NCBI GenBank assembly: GCA_963751795.1
Contig: CAVVVI010000001.1
Coordinates: forward strand, 1 to 64,000
Direction of reading: 5' to 3'
Length of the DNA stretch: 64,000 nt
Origin: BOG-908 sp963751795
GTDB taxonomy: Bacteria; Pseudomonadota; Alphaproteobacteria; Acetobacterales; Acetobacteraceae
The number at the start of each line of letters is the position of its first letter. Within the stretch, counting starts at the first letter, position 1. Positions 26,233 to 35,503 of this stretch are shown piece after piece. Under the pieces are notes generated by a model that did not search any database, was not told the DNA's origin, and was given only the letters and a program-made list of their open reading frames with translations. A program made the translations under genes and the position numbers.

Positions 26233-27876
26233 TCACATCCCTCCCGGATAAGCCGGCCCGCCACCACCCTCCGGCGCCGACCAGTCGATGTTCTGCGTCG
26301 GGTCCTTGATATCGCACGTCTTGCAGTGCACGCAGTTCTGCGCATTGATCTGCAGGCGCGGATGGCCCTCTTCCACGCCTACCGCCTCGTACACGCCGGC
26401 CGGGCAGTAGCGGCTTTCCGGGCTGTGGAACTGCTCCCAGTTCACGCCCAGCCAGCGGCCCGGGTCGCGCAGCTTGAGGTGAACCGGCTGGTTCTCCTCG
26501 TGATTGGTGTTGCTGATGAACACGCTCGACAGCTTGTCGAATGTCAGCACGCCGTCCGGCTTCGGATAGACGATCTTGTTGGCGTCAGTGGCGGGCGCCA
26601 GGCCGTCATGGTCGGCGTGCTTGTGATGGAACGTCCACGGCGCACGGCCGCGCAGCACGAAGGTGTCCAGGCCGGAATAGGCCATGAAGCCGTACAGCCC
26701 GAACTTGGCGAAAGCCGGGCGCAGGTTCCGCTCGCGCTTGAGTTCCGTGTAGAGCCAGCTCGCGCGGAATTTGTCGGTGTAGGCGGTCAGCTCGGCCGCG
26801 CGGTCGGCGGCCAGCGCCTCGGCGGCGGCTTCGGCGGCCAGCATGCCGGATTTCATCGCACAATGCGTGCCCTTGATCTTCGGCAGGTTCAGGAACCCCG
26901 CCGAATCGCCGATCAGCGCCCCGCCCGGGAAGGTCAGCTTCGGGATCGACTGGAACCCGCCTTCCGACAGCGCGCGCGCGCCGTAGCTGATGCGCCGCCC
27001 GCCTTCGAAATGCTGGCGCATCGCCGGATGCGTCTTCAGCCGCTGCATTTCCTCGAACGGCGACAGCCACGGATTGCTGTAGTCCAGCCCCACGACGTAG
27101 CCGAACGAGACCAGGCCATCGCCGAAATGATACAGCCACGAGCCGGCATAGGTGTTGCGGTCGGCCGGCCAGCCGACGGTGTGCTGAATGAAGCCGGGCT
27201 TGTGGTTCTCGCGCGGAATCTCCCACAGCTCCTTCACGCCCAGCCCGTAGGTCTGCGGGTCGATGCCGGCGCGCAGGTTGAAGCGCTCCATCAGCTGCTT
27301 GCTCAGCGAGCCGCGGCAGCCTTCGCCGAACAGCGTGTAGGTGGCGCGCAGCTCCATGCCGGGCGCGTAATTGGGCCCGTGCCCGCCTTCCTTGGTGATG
27401 CCCATGTCGCCGGTCGCGACACCCACAACGCGGTCGGCGCCATTGGCATCGGGCTCGATCAGCAATTCGGCGGCCGAGAAGCCGGGATAGATCTCCACGC
27501 CCATCGCCTCGGCCTGCGCGCCGAGCCAGCGCACCACGTCGCCGAGGCTGACGATGTAGTTGCCGTGGTTGTTCATCTGCGGCGGATTGACCGGGCTCTT
27601 GTAGGCGCGCTTCTTCGTGAGGAACACGAAATGGTCCTCGCGCGCCTCGGTGTGCAGCGGAGCGCCGCGCTCGCGCCAGTCCGGCAGCAGCTCCGAGAGC
27701 GCGCCCGGCTCGATCACCGCGCCCGAAAGGATATGCGCGCCCACTTCGCCGGCCTTTTCGACGACGCAGATCGCGGCATCGGGGGCGAGCTGTTTGAGGC
27801 GGATGGCGGCTGCCAGGCCGGCCGGGCCTGCGCCCACCACAACCACGTCGAACTCCATCGCCTCGCGTTCGCTCAT
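26233..27876 (-). CDS. Electron transfer flavoprotein-ubiquinone oxidoreductase
   Basis: A 547-residue ETF-QO, the membrane-bound flavoprotein that passes electrons from ETF (fatty acid and amino acid oxidation) to ubiquinone. The FAD-binding VVVVGAGPAGLAAAIRLKQL begins near residue 11. The C-terminal 4Fe-4S ligands are visible as YCPAGVYE and NCVHCKTCDIKDPTQNIDW. The length is normal. The ATG at 27876 follows a GAGGGA sequence at suitable spacing and avoids a poor N-terminal extension to 27954. It is divergent from the UDG-like gene. ETF itself is not in the window. Confidence 0.95.
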   Translation of the reverse strand: MSEREAMEFDVVVVGAGPAGLAAAIRLKQLAPDAAICVVEKAGEVGAHILSGAVIEPGALSELLPDWRERGAPLHTEAREDHFVFLTKKRAYKSPVNPPQMNNHGNYIVSLGDVVRWLGAQAEAMGVEIYPGFSAAELLIEPDANGADRVVGVATGDMGITKEGGHGPNYAPGMELRATYTLFGEGCRGSLSKQLMERFNLRAGIDPQTYGLGVKELWEIPRENHKPGFIQHTVGWPADRNTYAGSWLYHFGDGLVSFGYVVGLDYSNPWLSPFEEMQRLKTHPAMRQHFEGGRRISYGARALSEGGFQSIPKLTFPGGALIGDSAGFLNLPKIKGTHCAMKSGMLAAEAAAEALAADRAAELTAYTDKFRASWLYTELKRERNLRPAFAKFGLYGFMAYSGLDTFVLRGRAPWTFHHKHADHDGLAPATDANKIVYPKPDGVLTFDKLSSVFISNTNHEENQPVHLKLRDPGRWLGVNWEQFHSPESRYCPAGVYEAVGVEEGHPRLQINAQNCVHCKTCDIKDPTQNIDWSAPEGGGGPAYPGGM

Positions 27877-28021
27877 GCCCCGTTCCCTCGTCTGCTCAGT
27901 CGCCAATGGTTGACGTATAAGGCAACTGCTTGCCGTTGTTAAAGAGCACTCCACGGCATCGTTCGTCTAGGTGGGGCAGGCTGCGGTTTGCGCAAAGGCG
28001 TGGCCGCCGTAAAACACGGCC

Positions 28022-28810
28022 ATGGACATGCTTGCGGCCCTGCGGCTGCAGATCGAATGGGGTGCCGACGAGGCGCTGGGCGACGCGCCCGTCGATCGCA
28101 TGGCGCCGGCGCCAGCAGCGCTGCCGGCCGAGCCCGCGTCACCGGAGCTTCGCCTGCCGCCGCGCCCGGCTGCCTCCGGCGCCGGCCAGCCGCCGCTCCG
28201 CGCAGCCCCGGCCGCCCATGCCGAGGCCACCGCTGCCGCGGCCAACACCATCGAGGCGCTGCGCGCGGCGCTGGCCGCCTTTACGCAGTGCCCGCTCGCC
28301 ACCACGGCCACCAGCCTGGTGTTCGCCGACGGCAACCCCGCAGCCGGGCTGGTTGTGGTGGGCGACGTGCCGGGCGCCGAGGAGGACATGACCGGCCGCC
28401 CCTTCGCCGGCCCCGCGGGCCTGTTGCTGGACCGCATGTTCGCCAGCATCGGGCTGGGCCGCGCCGACATGCTGCTGACCACGCTGATCCCGTGGCGCCC
28501 GCCCGGCAACCGGCCGCCCACCGAGGGCGAGGTGCAGGCCTGCGCGCCGTTCCTGTGGCGCCACCTCACCTTGCTGCGCCCGCGCCTCATCGTCACGCTC
28601 GGCACCCTGCCGGCCCGCACGCTGACCGGCCGCACCGACAGCGTGCGCAAGCTGCGCGGGCGGTGGGCGCGGGTGCAGGTGCCGGGCCTGCCCGAGCCGG
28701 TGCCCACCTTGCCGATGCTGCATCCAGGCTATCTGCTGACCACGCCGGCAGCCAAACGCGAGGCCTGGGCCGACCTGTTGATGTTACGCAAGAGGCTTGT
28801 TGCAGACTAG
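28022..28810 (+). CDS. Uracil-DNA glycosylase family 4/5-like protein
   Basis: A 262-residue UDG-superfamily protein that should remove uracil or related bases from DNA. The catalytic-region motif GDVPGAEEDMTGRPFAGPAG is near 120 (family 4 normally GEAPG), and the second motif is MLHPGYLL near 240. The first 75 residues form an Ala/Pro-rich leader. Only two cysteines occur in the whole protein (TQCPL and QACAPF), whereas family 4 enzymes use four to hold a 4Fe-4S cluster. The cluster is therefore probably absent or differently bound, as seems to occur in some alphaproteobacterial relatives. It is divergent from ETF-QO. Confidence 0.8.
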   Translation: MDMLAALRLQIEWGADEALGDAPVDRMAPAPAALPAEPASPELRLPPRPAASGAGQPPLRAAPAAHAEATAAAANTIEALRAALAAFTQCPLATTATSLVFADGNPAAGLVVVGDVPGAEEDMTGRPFAGPAGLLLDRMFASIGLGRADMLLTTLIPWRPPGNRPPTEGEVQACAPFLWRHLTLLRPRLIVTLGTLPARTLTGRTDSVRKLRGRWARVQVPGLPEPVPTLPMLHPGYLLTTPAAKREAWADLLMLRKRLVAD

Positions 28811-28986
28811 GCAAGTAGGATTACGATTTTCTTCTGATTAACCGTGCCGGAAAAGTTCCACGGTCTGGCGGCATGCTGCCCGATACGGGCGCGATACCGC
28901 GGCCGGCGGCCCAATGCTTATTTTGTGCGGGCCGGAATGCGATCCATGCTTGCCCTTTTTTGCCGGGGTCTGCTACACGCCCCGCC

Positions 28987-30669
28987 ATGCGAGGGATCGG
29001 GTTTGCCATCTCCCGCCTGTCCACTGCCCGCGCCGTATTGGCGGGTGCTGCCATTCTGGCCGGAGCCGCGCTGCGGCCCAGCCAGGCGCACGGCAGCAGT
29101 GGATTGGCGTCACAATCAGACGAGCTGGCGTTTGCCGTGCCGCGCATCCATGCCGGCGCCGGCACCAACGGGCTCGGCCTGCCGCAGCCGCTGGCGCCCA
29201 GCCAGGCCGCGCGCGTGCGCCGCATCCTCGCTTTGCAACGCCACGATGCCATCCCGGCCGCCATTGCCGAAACCGCGCGGCTGGATGACGACACGCTGCT
29301 GGGCCACATCCTGGCCGACCGCCTGCTGCTGCGCCCCGCGCGCGCCAAGGCGCCGTTGCTGTCCGATTGGCTGGGCCGCTACGCCGACCTGCCGCAGGCC
29401 GGCGCGGTCTATGCCCTGCTGCTGCACCGCCTGCCGGCCGGGGCCGCGCGGCCGCCGGCGCCGCCCACCGCAACCCTCGGCTCGATGCCCCGCGGCGGCG
29501 CTGCCGACAGCCAGGCGGCGGTGGCCGCACGGCTGCTGTTCACCCGCGGCCAGGATGCCCAAGCGCAGCGCCTGGGCGAACTCGCGTTGCAGCGCAGCCA
29601 GGGCCAGGACGGCCAGGCTGCCTATGTCGCCGGCCTGGCGGCATGGCGGCGCGGCAGCCTGCGGGCCGCCGCGGGGCTGTTCGAAGGCGCGTCGATGGCC
29701 GATGGCGCCGGTGCCGGCCTGCGCGCAGCCGCCGCTTTGTGGGCGGCGCGCGCGCATCTGCAACAGGGCGATGCTGCTGCCTGGCGCCCCTGGATGCTGC
29801 GCGCCGCCGCCGAACCGCACACGCTGCACGGCATGGTGGCCCGCCGGGCATTAGGCCTGCCGGTGCCGGCCGCCTTGGCGAGCCCGACGCTGGGCGAAGC
29901 CGATCTGGAGGCCATCAGCGCCACGCCGCAGGGCCGCCGCGCCTTCGCCCTGCTGCAAGTGGGCGAGCCGGCCGCCGCCGAGGCCGAGTTGCGCGCCCTG
30001 TGGCCCGCCGCCCAGGCTACGCCGGCGCTGTCGCGCGCGCTGTTCCTCGTCGCCCGCGCCGCCGGGCTGCCCAACCTGGTAGCCGACCTCGCCGGCATCG
30101 TGGAGGCGAGCGCCGCCGACCTGCCGGTGCCGGTGCTGCGCCCGCGTGGCGGCTTCCGGCTCGAGCCGGCGCTCGTCTATGCCGTGGCCCGGGTGGAATC
30201 CAATTTCGAGCCGACGGCGCTCTCGCCTGCCGGCGCCAACGGCCTGATGCAGCTGATGCCGGACGTGCTGGCCACGGTGGGGCAGGGGGCGGCCGCCGAT
30301 GCGCTGAGCGACCCCGGCCAGAACCTCAAGCTCGGCCAGGCCTACCTCGCCTATCTCAGCCGCCGCGACGTGGCCGGCGACGACCTGATCCGCGTGCTGG
30401 CCAGCTACAATGCCGGCCCCAACGCGGTGGCGCGCTGGGCGCACGCTGCCGAGCCCGATCCGCTGCTGTTCCTCGAGACCATCCCGATCGACGAGACGCG
30501 GCATTTCGTCGCCCGCGCGCTGACAAATCTGTGGGGCTACGCCGCCCGTTTCCGCCTGCCCGCGCCCAGCCTGGACGCGCTGGCCGCCGGCACCTGGCCG
30601 CTCTTCTCCGCCGAGCTGGCGCCCCCGGCCCGCTTGCGGCCCGTCCGCGTCAGCGCCAGGCTGCACTAA
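28987..30669 (+). CDS. Soluble lytic murein transglycosylase (SLT domain)
   Basis: A 560-residue exported lytic transglycosylase that cleaves peptidoglycan between MurNAc and GlcNAc. It has a signal peptide (LSTARAVLAGAAILAGAALR), a long helical superhelix-like middle, and a C-terminal SLT domain with the catalytic Glu in YAVARVESNFEPTALSPAGA, the GLMQLMPDV motif, and VLASYNAGPNAVARW. This resembles Slt70. The ATG at 28987 gives the signal peptide directly; the frame is open to 28873. It is followed three bases later by moaB. Confidence 0.92.
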   Translation: MRGIGFAISRLSTARAVLAGAAILAGAALRPSQAHGSSGLASQSDELAFAVPRIHAGAGTNGLGLPQPLAPSQAARVRRILALQRHDAIPAAIAETARLDDDTLLGHILADRLLLRPARAKAPLLSDWLGRYADLPQAGAVYALLLHRLPAGAARPPAPPTATLGSMPRGGAADSQAAVAARLLFTRGQDAQAQRLGELALQRSQGQDGQAAYVAGLAAWRRGSLRAAAGLFEGASMADGAGAGLRAAAALWAARAHLQQGDAAAWRPWMLRAAAEPHTLHGMVARRALGLPVPAALASPTLGEADLEAISATPQGRRAFALLQVGEPAAAEAELRALWPAAQATPALSRALFLVARAAGLPNLVADLAGIVEASAADLPVPVLRPRGGFRLEPALVYAVARVESNFEPTALSPAGANGLMQLMPDVLATVGQGAAADALSDPGQNLKLGQAYLAYLSRRDVAGDDLIRVLASYNAGPNAVARWAHAAEPDPLLFLETIPIDETRHFVARALTNLWGYAARFRLPAPSLDALAAGTWPLFSAELAPPARLRPVRVSARLH

Positions 30670-30672
30670 GGC

Positions 30673-31203
30673 GTGTCGCGGCTCGACGAGAGCGTGGTCT
30701 TCCTGCCCGTACACATCGCCGTGCTGACCGTGTCGGACACGCGCGACGCCAGCACCGACACGTCGGGCGACATCCTGGCCACCCGCGTGCAGGCTGCCGG
30801 CCACGTGCTCGCCGCACGCGCGATCGTGCGCGATGATGCCGGCGCTATCGCCGGCACGCTGCAGGGCTGGATCGGCGATCCGGCGATCGACGTGGTGATC
30901 ACCACCGGGGGCACCGGCGTCACCGGCCGCGACGTGACGCCGGAGGCCTTCGACCGCGTGCTGGAAAAGCGCATCGAAGGCTTCGGCGAGCTGTTCCGCA
31001 TGCTGAGCTACCAGAAGATCGGCACGTCCACGATCCAGTCCCGCGCCCTGGCCGGCGTGACGCGCGGCACCTATCTGTTCGCCCTGCCCGGCAGCACCGG
31101 CGCTGTGAAAGATGCGTGGGACGACATCCTGGTGTGGCAGCTCGACAGCCGGCACCGCCCCTGCAACTTCGTCGAGCTGATGCCGCGCCTGCGCGAGGCC
31201 TGA
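30673..31203 (+). CDS. moaB: Molybdenum cofactor biosynthesis protein B (MoaB/MogA-type)
   Basis: A 176-residue protein of the MoaB/MogA fold, which adenylates or binds molybdopterin during molybdenum cofactor synthesis. The hallmark TTGGTGVTGRDVTPEAFD is near 77, with IAVLTVSDTRDASTDTSGD near 15 and LPGSTGAVKDAWDD near 138. It starts with GTG three bases after the transglycosylase stop, implying a shared transcript although the functions seem unrelated. No other molybdenum cofactor gene is visible in the window. Confidence 0.92.
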   Translation: MSRLDESVVFLPVHIAVLTVSDTRDASTDTSGDILATRVQAAGHVLAARAIVRDDAGAIAGTLQGWIGDPAIDVVITTGGTGVTGRDVTPEAFDRVLEKRIEGFGELFRMLSYQKIGTSTIQSRALAGVTRGTYLFALPGSTGAVKDAWDDILVWQLDSRHRPCNFVELMPRLREA

Positions 31204-31293
31204 GCCGGCACACCGCGGCGAAAAGAACCGCGCCTCACCCCCGAACCCGAGCCGCGCCACGCTGTTTCCCGTTCGCAGCAACGGAGGCCGCGC

Positions 31294-32067
31294 ATGCAGC
31301 TTGCAGGCAAGATCGCTTACATCACCGGCGCTGATTCCGGCATCGGCCAGGCCACCGCCAGGCTGTTCGCCGAGCACGGCGCCGACGTGGCAGTGGGCTA
31401 CCACACGGACCAAGCCGGTGCGGCAGAGACCGCGCGCCTGGTGGCGGCGGCCGGGCGCCGCGCGCTGGTGGTTCAGCTCGACCAGGGCGACCCCGCCTCG
31501 GTGGAGGCGTTTTTCGCCGCCGGCGTTGGCGGGCTGGGCACGCCGCACATCATGCTGGCCAATGCGGGACTGGGCATGGGCGATCCCAAGCCGGTGGCCG
31601 AGATGGATTCGGCGACGCTGGACCGCATCCTGCAGACCGATCTCAAGGGGCCGCTCTATTGCGCGCGCGCTTTCGTGCAGCTGCGCCGCGCGGCCGGCGG
31701 CGGCGGCCGGTTCCTGGTGACCGGATCTGTGGCCGGGCACCTGCCAACGCCGAACAGCGCGCCCTATGGAATGGCCAAGGCCGGCGTGAACGCGCTGGTG
31801 CGCGCGCTGAGCGTGGAGGCGGCGCCGGACCGCATCAACGTGAATGCCATCGCCCCGGGGCTGATCGCCACGCCGATGACGCAGAAGCGGCTGGACGACC
31901 CGGTCAAGCGCGAGGCGAGCATGCAGGCGATCCCCTGGCGCCGGCCCGGCCGCCCGGAGGAAATCGCGGCGCTGGCGCTGTTCCTAGCCGCCGAGAGCGG
32001 CGACTACGTGACCGGCCAGACCTGGACCATGGATGGCGGGCTGACGATGCATTGGGGCGGAGCATAA
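31294..32067 (+). CDS. Short-chain dehydrogenase/reductase
   Basis: A 257-residue classical SDR resembling glucose 1-dehydrogenase-type and 3-oxoacyl reductase-type enzymes. The cofactor motif is AYITGADSGIGQATARLF, NAG occurs at LANAGLGMG, and the catalytic Tyr-Lys is in APYGMAKAGVNAL. The C-terminal GQTWTMDGGLTM is typical. A GGAGG ribosome site precedes the ATG. It ends two bases before a metallo-beta-lactamase-fold gene, so the two are probably co-translated. The substrate is not determinable. Confidence 0.85.
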   Translation: MQLAGKIAYITGADSGIGQATARLFAEHGADVAVGYHTDQAGAAETARLVAAAGRRALVVQLDQGDPASVEAFFAAGVGGLGTPHIMLANAGLGMGDPKPVAEMDSATLDRILQTDLKGPLYCARAFVQLRRAAGGGGRFLVTGSVAGHLPTPNSAPYGMAKAGVNALVRALSVEAAPDRINVNAIAPGLIATPMTQKRLDDPVKREASMQAIPWRRPGRPEEIAALALFLAAESGDYVTGQTWTMDGGLTMHWGGA

Positions 32068-32069
32068 TC

Positions 32070-32942
32070 ATGGCACAGCAGATCCCGATCGACGCGGATG
32101 CGGTAACAGGTACCGACCAGGGCGGCGGCGTCATCGAAGTGGCGCCGGACCTGGCCTATCGCCGCATCGGCTTCGTCAACATCGTGCTGGCCGGCACGCC
32201 GGGCGGCGAATGGGTGCTGATCGATGCCGGCCTGCCCGGCACGCGCACGGTGATCGAGCATGCGGTAACCGAGCGCTTCGGCGCCGGCGCGCGCCCGGCG
32301 GCCATTGTGCTGACGCACGGCCATATCGATCACGTGGGCACGCTGGAAGCGCTGGCGGCCGCCTGGGAGGTGCCGATCTACGCGCATGTGCGCGAATTGC
32401 CGTTCCTGAACGGCACCGCCTCCTACCCGCCGCCGGACCCGCATGTGGGCGGCGGCCTGATGTCGGTCTTCTCCACCCTGTTCCCGCGCAGCCCGATCGA
32501 CGTGCGGCGCTGGCTGCACGCGCTGACCGAAGATGGCAGCGTGCCCCACATGCCGGGCTGGCAGTGGCTGCACACGCCGGGCCATGCGCCGGGCCACGTC
32601 TCGCTGTGGCGCGCCGCCGATCGCACGCTGATCGCCGGCGACGCCTTCATCACCACCGCCCAGGAATCGCTCTACGCCGCCGCCTTCAGCCAGGAGCCCG
32701 AGCTGCACGGGCCGCCGATGTACTTCACTTCCGACTGGCAGGCCGCCCGGCTGTCGGTGCAGGCGCTGGCCGCCCTGCAACCCGATCTGGCGGTAACCGG
32801 GCATGGGAGGGCGATGCGCGGCCCGGCGCTGACGGCGGCGCTGGACGATCTGGCAAACCGGTTCGAACAGGTGGCCGTGCCGCGCGACGGCGCCTATGTG
32901 GCCGATCCGGCACGGGTGGAGGACGGCACCGCCTACCGTTAA
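32070..32942 (+). CDS. Metallo-beta-lactamase-fold hydrolase
   Basis: A 290-residue MBL-fold metal hydrolase. The metal ligands are visible: LTHGHIDHVGTLEAL near 84 (HxHxDH), TPGHAPGHVSLW near 169, LIAGDAF near 190, and TGHGRAM near 240. It has no signal peptide and is probably a cytoplasmic hydrolase such as a thioesterase, lactonase or glyoxalase II-like enzyme rather than a beta-lactamase. It begins two bases after the SDR stop, so the pair may act in the same short pathway. Confidence 0.87.
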   Translation: MAQQIPIDADAVTGTDQGGGVIEVAPDLAYRRIGFVNIVLAGTPGGEWVLIDAGLPGTRTVIEHAVTERFGAGARPAAIVLTHGHIDHVGTLEALAAAWEVPIYAHVRELPFLNGTASYPPPDPHVGGGLMSVFSTLFPRSPIDVRRWLHALTEDGSVPHMPGWQWLHTPGHAPGHVSLWRAADRTLIAGDAFITTAQESLYAAAFSQEPELHGPPMYFTSDWQAARLSVQALAALQPDLAVTGHGRAMRGPALTAALDDLANRFEQVAVPRDGAYVADPARVEDGTAYR

Positions 32943-33014
32943 GATGTTCCCAATGTGTTCTTGACAGGGCCGATCCGGGCACGCACTCTCGCTAGGAACG
33001 AAGCGAGAACTCGG

Positions 33015-34169
33015 ATGCAGATCGCCCCTCTCCGCCCGGTGCCGGCCCGCGCTCTGGGCAGCACGCCCTCGGCCGTCACCAACGCCAGGCTGGCCGGCAC
33101 GCTGCGCGGCCGCGGGGCGCTGTCCAACCCCGCCAACCGGTTCGAGACGGGGGCGCTGGAGCCGTTCGACGACGGGTGGGACACGCTGGACGGCCTGGCC
33201 GACCTGCCGCCGCTGGCCACCACGCTGACGCGCGACGCGAGCCGTTCGGCGATCTCGTGGAACACCTCGCCGGATGTGGGCTTCGACCGGGCGGTGAACC
33301 CGTATCGCGGCTGCGAGCATGGCTGCGTGTATTGCTACGCGCGGCCCACCCACGCCTATCTGGGCTACTCGCCCGGTCTGGATTTCGAAACCAAGCTGGT
33401 CTTCAAGCCGGATGTGGGCGCGTTGCTGGAGCGCGAGCTGCGGCGGCCGACCTACGTGTGCAAGCCCATCGCGCTCGGCTCCAACACCGATCCCTACCAG
33501 CCGGTGGAACGCACGCTGAAGCTCACCCGCGCGGTGCTCGAGGTGCTCGAGCGCTACGGCCACCCGGTCAGCATCGTAACCAAATCGGCCGGCGTGCTGC
33601 GCGACCTCGACATCCTGCAGCGCCTCGCCGCGCGGGGCCTGGTGCGGGTGTATCTGTCGGTGACCACGCTGGATGCCGGGCTGGCGCGGCGGATGGAGCC
33701 GCGGGCGGCAACCCCGGAGCGCCGCCTGGCGGCGATCGCCGCACTCAGCCAGGCCGGCGTGCCGGCCGCGGTGCTGGCCGCGCCGATGATCCCGGGCCTC
33801 AACGATGCCGAGCTGGAAAGCATCCTGGAACGCGCCTCCCAAGCCGGTGCACGCCATGCCGGCTACGTGCTGCTGCGGCTGCCGCACGAGCTGCGCGGCC
33901 TGTTCGAGGCGTGGCTGGGCGAGCACTACCCCGAGCGCGCCCGCCACGTGCTCAGCCTGATCCGCGACACCCGCGCCGGCGCGCTGAACGACAGCAGCTT
34001 CCACGTCCGTTTCAACGGCGCCGGCCCGTATGCCGAGCTGCTGGGCAAGCGCTTCGCGCGTGCCGCCCGGCAATGGGGGTTCGAGGACCGGACGGCGCTG
34101 GAAACCCGCTATTTCGCCGTGCCGCAAGCGGCCGAGGCCGCTGCCACGCCGCAACTCTGCCTGTTCTGA
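33015..34169 (+). CDS. PA0069-family radical SAM protein
   Basis: A 384-residue radical SAM protein of the PA0069/Rv2578c group, related to spore photoproduct lyase. The iron-sulfur ligands are the CxxxCxxC in NPYRGCEHGCVYCYARPTHA near 96-115, and the rest of the barrel (ALGSNTDPYQPVERTLKLTR and LAAPMIPGLNDAELE) is intact. The exact reaction is not known. The ATG at 33015 (MQIAPLRPVPARAL) is preferred. The open frame to 32955 is short and includes a TTGACA at 32961-32966 that could be a promoter element. It stands alone after the MBL gene. Confidence 0.88.
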   Translation: MQIAPLRPVPARALGSTPSAVTNARLAGTLRGRGALSNPANRFETGALEPFDDGWDTLDGLADLPPLATTLTRDASRSAISWNTSPDVGFDRAVNPYRGCEHGCVYCYARPTHAYLGYSPGLDFETKLVFKPDVGALLERELRRPTYVCKPIALGSNTDPYQPVERTLKLTRAVLEVLERYGHPVSIVTKSAGVLRDLDILQRLAARGLVRVYLSVTTLDAGLARRMEPRAATPERRLAAIAALSQAGVPAAVLAAPMIPGLNDAELESILERASQAGARHAGYVLLRLPHELRGLFEAWLGEHYPERARHVLSLIRDTRAGALNDSSFHVRFNGAGPYAELLGKRFARAARQWGFEDRTALETRYFAVPQAAEAAATPQLCLF

Positions 34170-34282
34170 GGCGCGGGCCGGGCCACGCCGCCCCCAGTCG
34201 CCCGGCCGCCTGATTGCGGCCGCGCCATTGAAGGTGCGGCAGCGCGCCGCCATTCTAGGCGGGCACCTCGAAAGGCTGGCAC

Positions 34283-35452
34283 TTGGCGTTTCTGCGCACC
34301 CTGGTCGTGGCGCTGTCGATCTGCACTGCGGCGGCGGCGCAGCCCAATATGGGCCCGCCCGCGGTGGGTGTGGTGCAGGCGACGCGCCAGCCGATCACCG
34401 AGGTCAACGAGTTCATCGGCCGCGTCGATGCGGTCAGCCGCGTGGCCCTGGTCGCGCGTGTCACCGCCTTTCTCGAGCAGCGGCTGTTCGCCGAAGGCAC
34501 CGAGGTGAAGAAGGGCGACGTGCTCTACAAGCTGGAAGAAGGCCCGTTCCAGGCCGATTTCATGGCCAAGCAGGCGGCTCTCGGGCAGGTCAACGCGCTG
34601 CTGCTGAACGCCAACCAGACGCTCGCCCGCCAGCAGGCGCTGCTGAACACGCCGGCCGGCCAGCGTTCCACGCTGGACAGTGCCATTGCCCAGCAACGCA
34701 GCCAGGCTGCCCAGGTGCTGGCCGCCCAGGCCAATCTCGCCACCTCGCAGATCAACCTCGACTACACGCAGATCAAGGCGCCGATCGCCGGCCGTATTAC
34801 CCGCACCAACGTCACCGAAGGCAACGTGGTGGGCCCCACCAGCGGCACGCTGGCCACCATCGTCAGCCAGGACCCGATGTATGTCGTCTTCCCGATCTCG
34901 TCGCGCACCGCGCTCGATCTGCGGCAGCGCTACGCCGGCGCCGGCGGGCTGGCCGCCGTCAAGGTGCGGATCCGGCTGCCTTCCGGGCGCATCTACGATC
35001 AGGACGGCAAGCTGGATTACGTGGACCCGACCGTGTCGGCCACCACCGACACGCTGACCGCGCGCGCCGTGCTACCCAACCCGCTCACCGGGGTGCCCGT
35101 CAGCGAGGGCCAGAAAGGTGCGGCCTCGGTGCGCGAGCTGATCGACGGCGAGTTCGTCCAGGTCCTGCTGGAGGGTGTGACCCCGATCGAGGTGCTGGGC
35201 GTGCCCCGCGCGGCCATCCTGTCGGACCAGCAGGGCGACTACGTCTATAAGGTGGATGCGCAGAATCACGTCGAGCAGGTGCGCGTGCAGCTCGGCCAGT
35301 CCACGCCCAGCGTCGCCGCCGTCACCAACGGGCTCAAGGCCGGCGACACCGTAGTGGCCGAGGGCGTGCAGAAGCTGCGGCCCGGGCTGCTGGTGGCACC
35401 CGGCCCGGTCAGCGCGCAGCCGACCGCGCCCACGCCGCATGGCGGCCACTAG
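34283..35452 (+). CDS. RND efflux periplasmic adaptor subunit
   Basis: A 389-residue membrane fusion protein that links an RND pump to an outer-membrane channel. It has a signal-like N terminus (FLRTLVVALSICTAAAAQ), a lipoyl/barrel-sandwich segment (VALVARVTAFLEQRLFAEGT), a coiled-coil hairpin (LLLNANQTLARQQALL, then QVLAAQANLATSQINL), and the YTQIKAPIAGRITRTNVTEG motif near 167. The start is a TTG after AAAGG. It is followed 51 bases later by the pump gene. No TolC-type outer-membrane gene lies next to the pair. Confidence 0.9.
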   Translation: MAFLRTLVVALSICTAAAAQPNMGPPAVGVVQATRQPITEVNEFIGRVDAVSRVALVARVTAFLEQRLFAEGTEVKKGDVLYKLEEGPFQADFMAKQAALGQVNALLLNANQTLARQQALLNTPAGQRSTLDSAIAQQRSQAAQVLAAQANLATSQINLDYTQIKAPIAGRITRTNVTEGNVVGPTSGTLATIVSQDPMYVVFPISSRTALDLRQRYAGAGGLAAVKVRIRLPSGRIYDQDGKLDYVDPTVSATTDTLTARAVLPNPLTGVPVSEGQKGAASVRELIDGEFVQVLLEGVTPIEVLGVPRAAILSDQQGDYVYKVDAQNHVEQVRVQLGQSTPSVAAVTNGLKAGDTVVAEGVQKLRPGLLVAPGPVSAQPTAPTPHGGH

Positions 35453-35503
35453 CTTGGCAGGCACGTCCTGCGGCATGGCACCCAACCAAGGCGGCAGCGC
35501 GGC

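Noticed and set aside
32961..32989. Sigma-70 promoter before the radical SAM gene
   Set aside because: TTGACA is perfect, but at 17-base spacing the -10 candidate CACTCT is poor, so it is not called as a feature.
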